Below are positions 8,427 through 15,718 of a stretch of 24,663 nucleotides of DNA, piece after piece; positions within the stretch are counted from its first letter, which is position 1; each line of letters begins with the position of its first letter. The DNA is from an uncultured Faecalibacterium sp. (GTDB taxonomy: Bacteria; Bacillota; Clostridia; Oscillospirales; Ruminococcaceae): contig CAKSZE010000025.1 of NCBI GenBank assembly GCA_934525325.1, positions 1 to 24,663 of the forward strand, in the 5' to 3' direction. Made by a program: the position numbers and the translations under genes. The notes beneath the pieces were generated by a model. The model had not been told where the DNA came from and did no database searches. It saw nothing but the letters and a program-made list of their open reading frames with translations.

Positions 8427-9094
8427 TTGCGGCCACCCGCTTTCTGTTTTTTCTCCAGCAGGTTCACCGCCAGCAGCACCACCGCCGAGATGGCGATATC
8501 CACCAGCACCCACCGCATGGCGCCCAGCTCATCGTTGGTGCGCCACAGCTGATAGACCGTGGTGGCGATGGTGGCGGTCTTGCCGGGGGTGTAGCCCGCG
8601 ATCATGCTGGTAGCGCCGTATTCGCCCAGTGCCCGGGCAAAGGCCAGCACTGTGCCCGCCAGAATGCCCTGACGGCAGGCGGGCATTCGCACCCGCCAGA
8701 AGATCCATGTATTGGACTGTCCCAGCGTCTGTGCAGACCATGCCAGCGTTTCGTCAAAGCTTTCAAACGCGCCGCGCGCAGTGCGGTACATCAGCGGAAA
8801 AGCCACCACGATGGAAGCAAAGATGGCGCTGTACCAGTTCATGACCAGCTTTACCCCGAACTGCTGCAGGAAGAAGATGCCCAGCGGCCGCTTTGCGCCG
8901 AAGAGCAGCAGCAGAAAGTAGCCCACCACCGTGGGCGGCAGCACCATGGGCAGGGTGAGCAGTACATCCAGCACACCCTTGACCACCCGGGGCAGCCGGG
9001 CGATATAGTAGGCCGCAAAAATGCCAAGAAAGAACACCGCCGCGCAGCTGATCAAAGCAATGCGCAGGCTGTTCCACAACGGATACCAGTCCAT
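8423..9094 (-). CDS. modB: Molybdate/tungstate ABC transporter permease
   Basis: A 223-residue inner-membrane permease with about five hydrophobic segments (first near residues 10-32, last near 195-213). The ModB/CysW signatures are present: LLTLPMVLPPTVVGYFLLLLFG near the N-terminal half, RTARGAFESFDETLAWSAQTLG leading into the ATPase-coupling EAA-type loop, and LAFARALGEYGATSMIAG. Length is normal. It follows modA by 10 bases and overlaps modC by four, so the three transporter genes form one translationally linked unit. Confidence 0.93.
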   Translation of the reverse strand: MDWYPLWNSLRIALISCAAVFFLGIFAAYYIARLPRVVKGVLDVLLTLPMVLPPTVVGYFLLLLFGAKRPLGIFFLQQFGVKLVMNWYSAIFASIVVAFPLMYRTARGAFESFDETLAWSAQTLGQSNTWIFWRVRMPACRQGILAGTVLAFARALGEYGATSMIAGYTPGKTATIATTVYQLWRTNDELGAMRWVLVDIAISAVVLLAVNLLEKKQKAGGRK

Positions 9095-9104
9095 CTCTGC
9101 TCCT

Positions 9105-9989
9105 TTATACAGCGCTGAAGCCCACGCCTTCGAATACGGTCATGGCCTTGTCGGTCTGCAAGTAAGCCAAAAACTCCTTGGCAGTCTCGGCGTTGGGGGC
9201 GACCTTCAGCACAGCGGCGGGGTAGATGACCTGACCGCACATCTCCTTGGTGGCCTCGTCCACGGGGGTCAGACCGGCACTGTAAGCATCGGTGCAGTAA
9301 ACGACACCGGCGTCCACGCTGCCCTCGGTGACCTGCGTGGTCACCTCCTTGACGTTGGAGCCGTAGGTGATCACGCCCGCAGCAGCCAGTGCAGCTTCGC
9401 CCAGCTGGTAATAGGCAAGGATCTTCTGGGTGTACTGACCCACGGGTACATCGCTGTTACCCATGCAGAACAGGATATCCTGTGCCTTCAGATGCTCGGC
9501 CAGTGCATCAAAGCTGCCAATGCCCTTGTCGCTGCCCTCCGGCACACAGAGCACCACCTTGTTCTCCAGCAGGTTCACGCGGCTGTCGGCATCCACAAAG
9601 TCCAGCCCGTCCTTGTTCACATCGGCAGAAGCGGTGATGTCCAGCTGGTTCATCTGTTTCTGACCGGCAGAGATGAACAAATCGCAATCCGCGCCCTCCT
9701 GGATCTGGGTCTTGAGGGTGCCGGAGGAGTCGAAGTTAAAGCGGAAGGTCACTTCCGGGTGCTCTGCCGTGTAGCTTTCGCCGATAGCGTTCAGCGTCTC
9801 GGTGAGGGATGCGGCGGCAAACACGATCAGCTCCACGCTCTGGGCTGCTTCCGAGGAAGCGGCGGCAGAGGAAGCCACGGACGATGCTGCGCTGGAAACA
9901 GCACCGCCGCAGGCGGTGAGGGCAGCGGCGGCACCGGCCATACCGGCAGCGGCCAGAAAACTCCGGCGGGAAATGCGATGGCTGTTCAT
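9105..9989 (-). CDS. modA: Molybdate/tungstate-binding lipoprotein
   Basis: A 294-residue periplasmic-type binding protein anchored outside the membrane. The N-terminus ISRRSFLAAAGMAG carries a twin-arginine motif (Arg8-Arg9), followed by a hydrophobic stretch and lipobox LTAC (Cys27), so it looks like a Tat-exported lipoprotein; a Ser/Ala-rich spacer (residues 30-48) follows. The mature part starts LIVFAAASLTETLNAIG, the ModA hallmark with oxyanion-contacting Ser residues. DSSGTLKTQIQEGADCDLFIS and later YGSNVKEVTTQVTEGSVDAGVVY are also characteristic. The ATG is preceded by AAGGAG. It begins the modABC unit, with a candidate promoter in the 73-base gap upstream. Confidence 0.94.
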   Translation of the reverse strand: MNSHRISRRSFLAAAGMAGAAAALTACGGAVSSAASSVASSAAASSEAAQSVELIVFAAASLTETLNAIGESYTAEHPEVTFRFNFDSSGTLKTQIQEGADCDLFISAGQKQMNQLDITASADVNKDGLDFVDADSRVNLLENKVVLCVPEGSDKGIGSFDALAEHLKAQDILFCMGNSDVPVGQYTQKILAYYQLGEAALAAAGVITYGSNVKEVTTQVTEGSVDAGVVYCTDAYSAGLTPVDEATKEMCGQVIYPAAVLKVAPNAETAKEFLAYLQTDKAMTVFEGVGFSAV

Positions 9990-10001
9990 CTCTGTTTCTC
10001 C

Positions 10002-10042
10002 TTACTTCAAGTAAACTATATTCTATTTCTACGCCCCGTAAA
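10002..10042 (-). promoter_or_regulatory. Candidate modABC promoter with overlapping palindromic operator
   Basis: On the minus strand TTTACG (10037-10042), a 16-base spacer and TATAGT (10015-10020) form a plausible promoter. Immediately downstream, at the expected start site, lies the perfect palindrome TTACTTCAAGTAA (10002-10014). It does not look like the Escherichia coli ModE site. A repressor site is inferred from position only. Confidence 0.4.
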
Positions 10043-10062
10043 GGGAAACAGGGCGGGAAACC

Positions 10063-10995
10063 TTACTTGCGGGCGCACTCGCCGTCCAGACCCGCGGCGA
10101 TGCGTACTCCGTGCTCCAAGCTGGGCAGGATGTACTCCAAATTCTCCTGCACTGCCTTGGGGCTGCCCGGCAGATTGACGATCAGGGTCTTGCCGCGCAG
10201 CACGCTGACGCCGCGGCTCAGCATCCCGCGCGGGGTGATGCTCAAGCTGTGATAGCGCATGGCTTCGGCAATACCGGGGGCGTTGCGATCGGCTACGGCG
10301 CAGGTAGCTTCCGGGGTGATGTCCCGGGGGGAGAAGCCGGTGCCGCCGGTGGTGAGCACAAGGTTCACCTGACGGCCGTCTGCCATGCGGATGAGCTGCG
10401 CTTTCAGCGCCTTGGCTTCGTCCGGCAGGATCATGGTCTCCTCCACCACATAGCCTGCGGCGGTGAGCATTTGGGCGATCAGCGGGCCGCTTTTATCCTC
10501 CCGCTCGCCGCGGCTACCCTTATCCGAAAGGGTGATGACGGCAGCGCGCAGGGGCGGGTTTTCCAGTGCGGGCAGCAGGGTCACCTCGTCCCCCACATGG
10601 ATCTCGCCGCCGGTGAGCACCCGGGCGAACACGCCCTCGTGGGGCATGATGCACTCGCCGGTCTGCTGCTTGATGACGCAATCATTGTGGCACTCTTTGC
10701 CGATCTGAGTCATTTCCAGCACAACATCGCCAATGGCGAACCGGCTGGTCACCGGCAGGTTGCGGAAATCGAAGCCCTCGATGACCAGATTTTCGCCAAA
10801 GGCACCGTAGTCCACCCAGAGCTTTTTACGGAAGGCTTCGATCTTTTCGGCGCTGAGCATACTGACCTGACGATGCCAGTTGCCGCCGTGGGCGTCCTCC
10901 ACGATGCCCCATTCCGGGGTCAGGACGGCGCTGGGCACCTCAGTTTTTACGGTGCCCCGCTTGGGGCTGGTGCAGATTGCCAGAAGCTTACCCAT
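10063..10995 (-). CDS. MOSC domain - MogA/MoaB molybdopterin adenylyltransferase fusion
   Basis: A 310-residue two-domain protein. Residues 1-145 are a MOSC (molybdenum cofactor sulfurase C-terminal-like) domain, with EDAHGGNWHRQVSML and IGKECHNDC (Cys102 is the candidate conserved ligand). Residues 150-310 are a MogA/MoaB domain that adenylylates molybdopterin before metal insertion, with VITLSDKGSRGEREDKSGP, TTGGTGFSPRDITPEA (about 215-230) and VNLPGSPKAVQENL. The fusion links MPT activation with handling of the sulfurated or metal-loaded cofactor. The start is six bases after the moaA stop; its ribosome site GGAGGA is formed by the last two moaA codons. Confidence 0.93.
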   Translation of the reverse strand: MGKLLAICTSPKRGTVKTEVPSAVLTPEWGIVEDAHGGNWHRQVSMLSAEKIEAFRKKLWVDYGAFGENLVIEGFDFRNLPVTSRFAIGDVVLEMTQIGKECHNDCVIKQQTGECIMPHEGVFARVLTGGEIHVGDEVTLLPALENPPLRAAVITLSDKGSRGEREDKSGPLIAQMLTAAGYVVEETMILPDEAKALKAQLIRMADGRQVNLVLTTGGTGFSPRDITPEATCAVADRNAPGIAEAMRYHSLSITPRGMLSRGVSVLRGKTLIVNLPGSPKAVQENLEYILPSLEHGVRIAAGLDGECARK

Positions 10996-11001
10996 AGTTA
11001 T

Positions 11002-11979
11002 TTATCCTCCAATGCGATACATCCCGCGGGTAGCGGGCATGGAACTGTCGTTAAAATGGTGTTCCCGGGGCTTTGCCCAGATAGTCTCCCGGATAGCGGC
11101 CAGCAGCTGCGCATCGTCTGCGCCGCTGCGCAGCAGTGCGCGCAGGTCGCACCCGGTCTCGCTGGCAAGGCAGGGGCGCAAAAAGCCCTGACTGGTCAGC
11201 CGCACCCGGTTGCAGGAGGCACAGAACTTGCCGTGCACCGCTGCAATAAAGCCGATGCTGCCCTGCCAGCCCGGCACGGCGTAGTACACCGCCGGACCAT
11301 CGCCCAAGGCGTGCTCCTGCGCCGGGGAAAGGGGCGCAAGTTCCGGCCAGCGCCGGGCAAACCGCGCCCGCAACTCCGGGCCGGAGATGCAGGGCATGGC
11401 AGCACCGTAGCCGATGGGCATCATCTCGATGAACCGCACCTGCAGGGCGTTGTCCTTTGCCAACGCGGCAAGCGTTTCCAGTTCACCCTCGTTGACGCCC
11501 GCCTGCGGCACGCAGTTCAGCTTGACCGGCAGGCCGCTTTGCAGCGCTGCCTGCAAGCCCGCCTGCACGGCGGCAAAATCGTCCCGGGCAGTGATCTGCC
11601 GGAATACCTCCGGGCGCAGAGTGTCCAGACTGATGTTCACGCTGTCCAGCCCGGCGTCCAGCAAAGCGGGCAGCTGCTCTGCCAGCAGCACCGCGTTGGT
11701 GGTCAGAGTGACCCGGCGGATGCCCGGGGTCGCTTTGAGCCCGGCCACCAGCTGCGCCACATTCTTGCGCACCAGCGGCTCGCCGCCGGTCACCCGCACG
11801 GTGTCGATGCCGCACTGGGCAAACAGCGCAGCCAGACGCAGAAATTCTTCGTAGGTCAGCACGGCTTCCCGCTCCAGCTTTTCCACGCCGTCCGGCATAC
11901 AGTAGCGGCAGCGCAGGTTGCACAGGTCGGTCACCGACAGGCGCAGATAATGGATCTCGCGCTGGTAACGATCAAACAT
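11002..11979 (-). CDS. moaA: GTP 3',8-cyclase MoaA (radical SAM)
   Basis: A 325-residue radical SAM enzyme for the first step of molybdopterin synthesis, converting GTP to 3',8-cyclo-GTP in the cytosol. The N-terminal SAM cluster motif CNLRCRYC supplies Cys20, Cys24 and Cys27, and [11 protein letters not shown] is the SAM-binding GGE motif. The C-terminal GTP-side cluster uses Cys253, Cys256 and Cys270 ([18 protein letters not shown]). The protein ends in the functionally required Gly-Gly tail (IGG). It overlaps moaC by eight bases, and its ribosome site lies in the last moaC codons. Confidence 0.97.
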   Translation of the reverse strand: MFDRYQREIHYLRLSVTDLCNLRCRYCMPDGVEKLEREAVLTYEEFLRLAALFAQCGIDTVRVTGGEPLVRKNVAQLVAGLKATPGIRRVTLTTNAVLLAEQLPALLDAGLDSVNISLDTLRPEVFRQITARDDFAAVQAGLQAALQSGLPVKLNCVPQAGVNEGELETLAALAKDNALQVRFIEMMPIGYGAAMPCISGPELRARFARRWPELAPLSPAQEHALGDGPAVYYAVPGWQGSIGFIAAVHGKFCASCNRVRLTSQGFLRPCLASETGCDLRALLRSGADDAQLLAAIRETIWAKPREHHFNDSSMPATRGMYRIGG

Positions 11980-12469
11980 AGCCGCCCTCCGCCCGGATAT
12001 AGTGGCCGCTCTTGCCGCCGGTCTTTTCCACCAGATGGATCTCGCCCAGCTCCATGCCCTTATCCACGGCCTTGCACATATCGTAGATGGTCAGCAGCGC
12101 GGTGGAAACGCCGGTCAGCGCTTCCATCTCCACGCCGGTCACACCACTGGTCTTGACGGTGCACAGGGCTTCCACGGCCTGCCGCTCGGGCAGCAGACGG
12201 AACTCGATGCCTACCTTTGTCAGCGGCAGCGGATGGCACAGGGGGATCAGCTCACTGGTGCGCTTGGTAGCCATAATGCCCGCAATGCGCGCCACGCCCA
12301 GCACGTCACCCTTTTTCACGGTGCCGCTCTGCACGGCGGCAAAGGCTTCGGCGTTCATGGTAATGATGCCGTGGGCAGTGGCTTCCCGGGTGGTGACGGG
12401 CTTTGCGCTCACATCCACCATCACGGCGTTCCCGGCGGCATCAAAATGTGTCAGATTATTTTCACTCAT
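11972..12469 (-). CDS. moaC: Cyclic pyranopterin monophosphate synthase MoaC
   Basis: A 165-residue enzyme that rearranges the MoaA product into cyclic pyranopterin monophosphate. Conserved segments are [15 protein letters not shown] at the start, [14 protein letters not shown] with the catalytic-pocket His, [20 protein letters not shown] and the terminal KTGGKSGHY with the active-site Lys. Length is standard. It follows moeA2 by 29 bases with AGGTGA as ribosome site and overlaps moaA. Confidence 0.96.
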   Translation of the reverse strand: MSENNLTHFDAAGNAVMVDVSAKPVTTREATAHGIITMNAEAFAAVQSGTVKKGDVLGVARIAGIMATKRTSELIPLCHPLPLTKVGIEFRLLPERQAVEALCTVKTSGVTGVEMEALTGVSTALLTIYDMCKAVDKGMELGEIHLVEKTGGKSGHYIRAEGGYV

Positions 12470-12498
12470 ATTTTTTCACCTAGTAAGCTGAAAGGGTT

Positions 12499-13518
12499 TC
12501 AGCAATGCCCAAAGCCGCAGTTCGGCCAGTGGCACACTTCGCAGTTCAGGCACAGGCCGCCTTCGCCCAAGCGGGCGATATCCTCGGCGGTGATGGGGTC
12601 ATCGGCCAGTAGACGGGGCAGCAGCAGGTCAAAAATGGTGCGCTTGGCGTACATCACGCAGCCGGGCAGACCGCACACCGGCACACTGTCCAGATAGCTC
12701 ACAAGGAACATGGCTCCCGGCAGCACCGGGGCACCGTAAGTGATGATGTCCGCCCCGGTGTTTTTGATCGCCAGCGGGGTGCGGTCGTCGGGGTCTACGC
12801 TCATGCCGCCGGTGGTAAAGATCAGTTCGCACCCGGCGGCTTTGGCCTCCAGAATGGCGGCGGTGATCCCGGCGGGGTCGTCATCGCAGACCTTATGGAA
12901 AACCATCTCGCAGCCGTAGACGGCCAGCTTGCTTTGCAGGATGGGGGTGAATTTATCCTCAATGCGGCCCTTGAACACCTCGCTGCCGGTGGTGATGATG
13001 CCCACCTTTTTGGCCTGCATGGGCAGCACGTTCAGGATAGGCTCTGCTCCGGCAGCGGCCTGCATGGCGTCCATCTTCTCCTGCTCGATGACCAGCGGGA
13101 TGATGCGGGTACCGGCCAGCTTCTGGCCCTTTTTCACCGGCAGGTCGCCGTGGATGGTGGCGATCATCATCTGCGGGGTGCTGTTTACAGCCATCAGCGC
13201 CTTGCGGTTGATCTTCAACAGGCCGTCGCAGTCCGCGATCAACTCAATCTTGCCCTCTTTCGGCGCAGTACCGTGGATATTTTTGCCCGCAGCGGCCTTG
13301 TACAGCAGGGCGGCTGCTTCGTCCTCGTGGAGGATGCCGGGGTGCTTTTCCCAGACGTAGAGGTTCTCCTTGCCGATGGAAAGCAGCACGGGGATGTCCT
13401 CGGGCTGGATAACGTGCCCCTTGCGGAAGCGGGCATCCTTGTACTCGCCCGGGATGATCTGGGTGATATCATGGCAGAGCACCTGCCCTGCGGCGTCAAC
13501 AGTACGGATCAGTTTCAT
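12499..13518 (-). CDS. MoeA/MoCF-type molybdopterin-binding protein with cysteine-rich tail
   Basis: A 339-residue protein carrying a MoCF-biosynthesis (MogA/MoeA-like) domain: VGIITTGSEVFKGRIEDKFTP (about residues 172-192), IFTTGGMSVDPDDRTP (233-248) and PVCGLPGCVMYAKRTIFD. It lacks the full four-domain architecture of the true MoeA encoded just upstream. The C-terminus CLNCEVCHWPNCGFGHC holds five Cys (323, 326, 329, 334, 339) and two His, a likely Fe-S or Zn site. Such proteins accompany Mo hydroxylase or oxidoreductase loci in Clostridia; the reaction is unknown. Possible roles are metal choice, cofactor storage or delivery. It follows mobB by 13 bases. Confidence 0.82.
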   Translation of the reverse strand: MKLIRTVDAAGQVLCHDITQIIPGEYKDARFRKGHVIQPEDIPVLLSIGKENLYVWEKHPGILHEDEAAALLYKAAAGKNIHGTAPKEGKIELIADCDGLLKINRKALMAVNSTPQMMIATIHGDLPVKKGQKLAGTRIIPLVIEQEKMDAMQAAAGAEPILNVLPMQAKKVGIITTGSEVFKGRIEDKFTPILQSKLAVYGCEMVFHKVCDDDPAGITAAILEAKAAGCELIFTTGGMSVDPDDRTPLAIKNTGADIITYGAPVLPGAMFLVSYLDSVPVCGLPGCVMYAKRTIFDLLLPRLLADDPITAEDIARLGEGGLCLNCEVCHWPNCGFGHC

Positions 13519-13531
13519 GATGGCATTCTCC

Positions 13532-14050
13532 TTACAGCGCGGGCATCTGGGCTTCGATCCAGTCTGCCAGTGCCGGAATATCGTTCAGGTCAAAATCTGC
13601 GCCGGGGATATCTCCCACCACCGCCAGCGGCTGGAAGGAAGCGGGCGCATTCGAGATGGCGCTGCGCACCACCTCGATCTTCGGCCAGCCGCTGGATTTG
13701 AACCCTTCCAGCAGCACAAGGTCGTAGCCGTGACGCTCGAACAGGGCAAGCAGATCCTGTTCGGTCAGGCGGAATTCCTCGGTCAGCAGGTAGCGCGTGC
13801 CGGAGTAGACCGCCACACCCTCGGCACCTGCTTCCCGCAGGCGGTAGCTGTCGGTGCCGGGCACGTCCGGGGTAAAATCGTGGCCGTCGTGCTTGATGAC
13901 GCCCACCTTCAGCCCACGGCTGCGCAGTACGGGCAGCAGCTTTTCCAGCAGGGTGGTCTTACCGCTGTTGTGCACCCCGCTGACCGCCAGCACCGCCGGG
14001 CGCTTGAGCGCCTGCGTTTCGGCAAGCGCCTGTTTTTGTTCACTGTACAA
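13532..14050 (-). CDS. mobB: Molybdopterin-guanine dinucleotide biosynthesis accessory protein MobB
   Basis: A 172-residue P-loop GTPase. Walker A GVHNSGKTT spans residues 25-33, GVIKHDGHDFTPDVPGTDS is the family-specific KHDxH segment, and VLLEGFKSSGWPKIEV is the switch/Walker B region. MobB binds MobA and assists attachment of GMP to the cofactor, but no mobA is in this window. The start overlaps the moeA end by 11 bases. Confidence 0.92.
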   Translation of the reverse strand: MYSEQKQALAETQALKRPAVLAVSGVHNSGKTTLLEKLLPVLRSRGLKVGVIKHDGHDFTPDVPGTDSYRLREAGAEGVAVYSGTRYLLTEEFRLTEQDLLALFERHGYDLVLLEGFKSSGWPKIEVVRSAISNAPASFQPLAVVGDIPGADFDLNDIPALADWIEAQMPAL

Positions 14051-15278
14051 AGCAAAGCACCTCCACTTCCATACCGGGTTCCACCGGCCCGCTTCCGGCG
14101 GGGATCTCCACCAGACAGTTGCAGCCCATCATGGCGGACAGCGCACCGGAGGAGTGCGCCTCGGTGCTGCCCGCGCCGGGCAGGGTCACCTTGCCGCCGC
14201 AGGCGGTGGCCCGCAGGTAGCGGTTGCCCTTGCTGGCTTTGGAAAAACCGTTTGTCAGGGTGCAGACAATGCGGGCAGGGATGCAGCTCTCCTCCCGCCG
14301 TCCGGCGGCGCGCAGCAGCGCAGGGATGGCGTACTGCTCCAGCGTAGCGGCGGCGGCAAAGGGGTTGCCGGACAGGCAGAACACCAGTTTGCCGCCCAGC
14401 GTTGCCGCCAGCATGGGGCTGCCGGGCTTTTGGGCTACGCCCTCCACCAGCAGCTGTGCGCCCAGCTGTTCCAGCACAAGGGGCAGATAGTCCTTCTGCC
14501 CCACGGAAACGCCGCCGCTGGTGATGACAGCATCGCAGCAAGTCAGCAGTTCCTGCATTTTGCCGGTGATGACCTCCGGGTCATCGGAGCACTGCTGCCG
14601 CTCCACGGCAAAGCCCAGCTGACGCAGCCGGGCGGCGTTCTGGATGCCGTTGGCATCGTAAATTTTACCGGGTGCCCACGGTGCGCCGGGTTCCAGCAGC
14701 TCGCTGCCGGTGGAAAGGATGCCCACGGTCAGCGGACGGCAGACGGCTACTTCGGCGTAGCCCTGCCCGGCCAGCACACCCAGATGGGCGGGGGTGAGCA
14801 CCGTCCCGGCGGGCGCAATGACCGCACCGGCAGCCACGTCCTCGCCCCGGAACACTACGTTTTGCAGCGGTTTTACGGCGGCATAAAGCTGCACGGCGTC
14901 CTCGCCGCTGTCGGTCAGCTCCTGCATCAGGATGCAGTCCGCGCCCTCCGGCAGGGGGGCACCGGTCATGATGCGGGCGGCACACCCTGCGGGCAGCGCC
15001 GCAGCCGGGGCATCGCCCGCGTAAAGCTTCATCACCACCGGCAGGGTGACCGGGATCTCCCGGCTTGCACCGGCGGTATCCGCGCTGTGCAGGGCGTAGC
15101 CGTCCAGCGGGCTGCGGTCAAAGGGGGGCTGGTCCATCCGGGCGCAGAGGTCGGCGGCGGCAATGCGGCCGCAGGCGGCTTCCAGCGGGATGCTCTCCGG
15201 GGACGGAGAAGGCAGAAGCGCTGCCGCGCCCAGCACGCTGCGCAGCGCCTTGACGGGGGAGCAGAAAGGCTGGTTCAT
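14040..15278 (-). CDS. moeA: Molybdopterin molybdenumtransferase MoeA
   Basis: A 412-residue enzyme that inserts molybdate (or tungstate) into adenylylated molybdopterin. Recognisable segments are PPFDRSPLDGYALHSADT, ARIMTGAPLPEGADCILM, VGILSTGSELLEPG, ITSGGVSVGQKDYLP and the catalytic-loop region LSGNPFAAAATLE. Domain order and length fit MoeA. The ATG at 15278 is chosen because GGAGGA lies seven bases upstream; an in-frame ATG at 15293 precedes that ribosome site and has none of its own. It is the first gene of the cofactor-synthesis operon and is preceded by a long structured leader with a terminator. Confidence 0.94.
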   Translation of the reverse strand: MNQPFCSPVKALRSVLGAAALLPSPSPESIPLEAACGRIAAADLCARMDQPPFDRSPLDGYALHSADTAGASREIPVTLPVVMKLYAGDAPAAALPAGCAARIMTGAPLPEGADCILMQELTDSGEDAVQLYAAVKPLQNVVFRGEDVAAGAVIAPAGTVLTPAHLGVLAGQGYAEVAVCRPLTVGILSTGSELLEPGAPWAPGKIYDANGIQNAARLRQLGFAVERQQCSDDPEVITGKMQELLTCCDAVITSGGVSVGQKDYLPLVLEQLGAQLLVEGVAQKPGSPMLAATLGGKLVFCLSGNPFAAAATLEQYAIPALLRAAGRREESCIPARIVCTLTNGFSKASKGNRYLRATACGGKVTLPGAGSTEAHSSGALSAMMGCNCLVEIPAGSGPVEPGMEVEVLCFVQ

Positions 15279-15370
15279 TATAACTTCCTCCATAGACCCG
15301 CCGCTCTCCCCTTCTGCTATGGCTCAGATGGGGCACCGGCGGGGGTATTCTTTTTTCAAAAAGGCAGGTG

Positions 15371-15416
15371 AAAAAGAAGCGGAGACGTCTTGACCGGAAA
15401 ATCAAAACGCCTCCGC
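15371..15416 (-). terminator. Intrinsic terminator in the leader upstream of moeA
   Basis: Read on the minus strand, a 15-bp stem with two G-U pairs (15402-15416 with 15379-15393) closes an eight-base loop and is followed by TTCTTTTT. It lies about 300 bases after the ydhW-like stop and 93 bases before the moeA ATG. It could be the end of the upstream operon or, more interestingly, an attenuator governing moeA and everything below it. Confidence 0.75.
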
Positions 15417-15640
15417 AGAATATCCCCACAAAACCGGCAGCGGCAGTTTGCAGTCTGCTACGCCGGTGGCAGCCTTTGGCTATGCGCCGCCCTTGCAGCG
15501 GCAGCACACAGCCAAAAAGTACCTGTGAAGATGGGAGGAGTTCTTTTTTTCAAATTGCAGCGTTTCTTCTGCGGGAAGGCGGTGGGGTTTCCCCCGCCAC
15601 CCTTGAATGCCCGCCCTTGCGGGTGCAGCATTGCGGCGCG
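15417..15640 (-). ncRNA. Structured leader RNA upstream of moeA (candidate molybdenum/tungsten cofactor riboswitch)
   Basis: This non-coding stretch folds readily on the minus strand into successive hairpins. One at 15576-15603 has an eight-base-pair outer stem, a C-A mismatch, four G-C pairs and a GAAA tetraloop. Others lie at 15610-15623, 15475-15516 (about 16 pairs with two bulges) and 15433-15467. An imperfect 20-base direct repeat (15487-15506, 15611-15630; 17 of 20 identical) suggests a duplicated module. An intrinsic terminator follows directly. Position upstream of moeA, a GNRA loop and the terminator fit a Moco/Tuco riboswitch, but I did not confirm the family consensus by eye. Confidence 0.45.
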
Positions 15641-15718
15641 GTGTCCTGCTCTTTGTGGGAGTTTAGACACCTTTGCTCAAAGAAGCTCTTATACCCTGAT
15701 TCAATTGTAGTTTATGGT

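Noticed and set aside
10111..12156. 681-residue plus-strand open frame over moaA and the MOSC/MogA gene
   Set aside because: It spans several genuine minus-strand genes antisense and has no family features; other long plus-strand frames between 7596 and 16687 are rejected on the same ground.
14040..15293. Longer moeA start at 15293
   Set aside because: The GGAGGA ribosome site lies inside the proposed first codons and fits the ATG at 15278, which also begins with a MoeA-like N-terminus.
15279..15718. Open frames in the gap before moeA (for example 15390-15710 plus strand)
   Set aside because: They are short extensions without ribosome sites or conserved motifs, and the stretch has strong RNA-like hairpins and a terminator, so it is treated as an untranslated leader.
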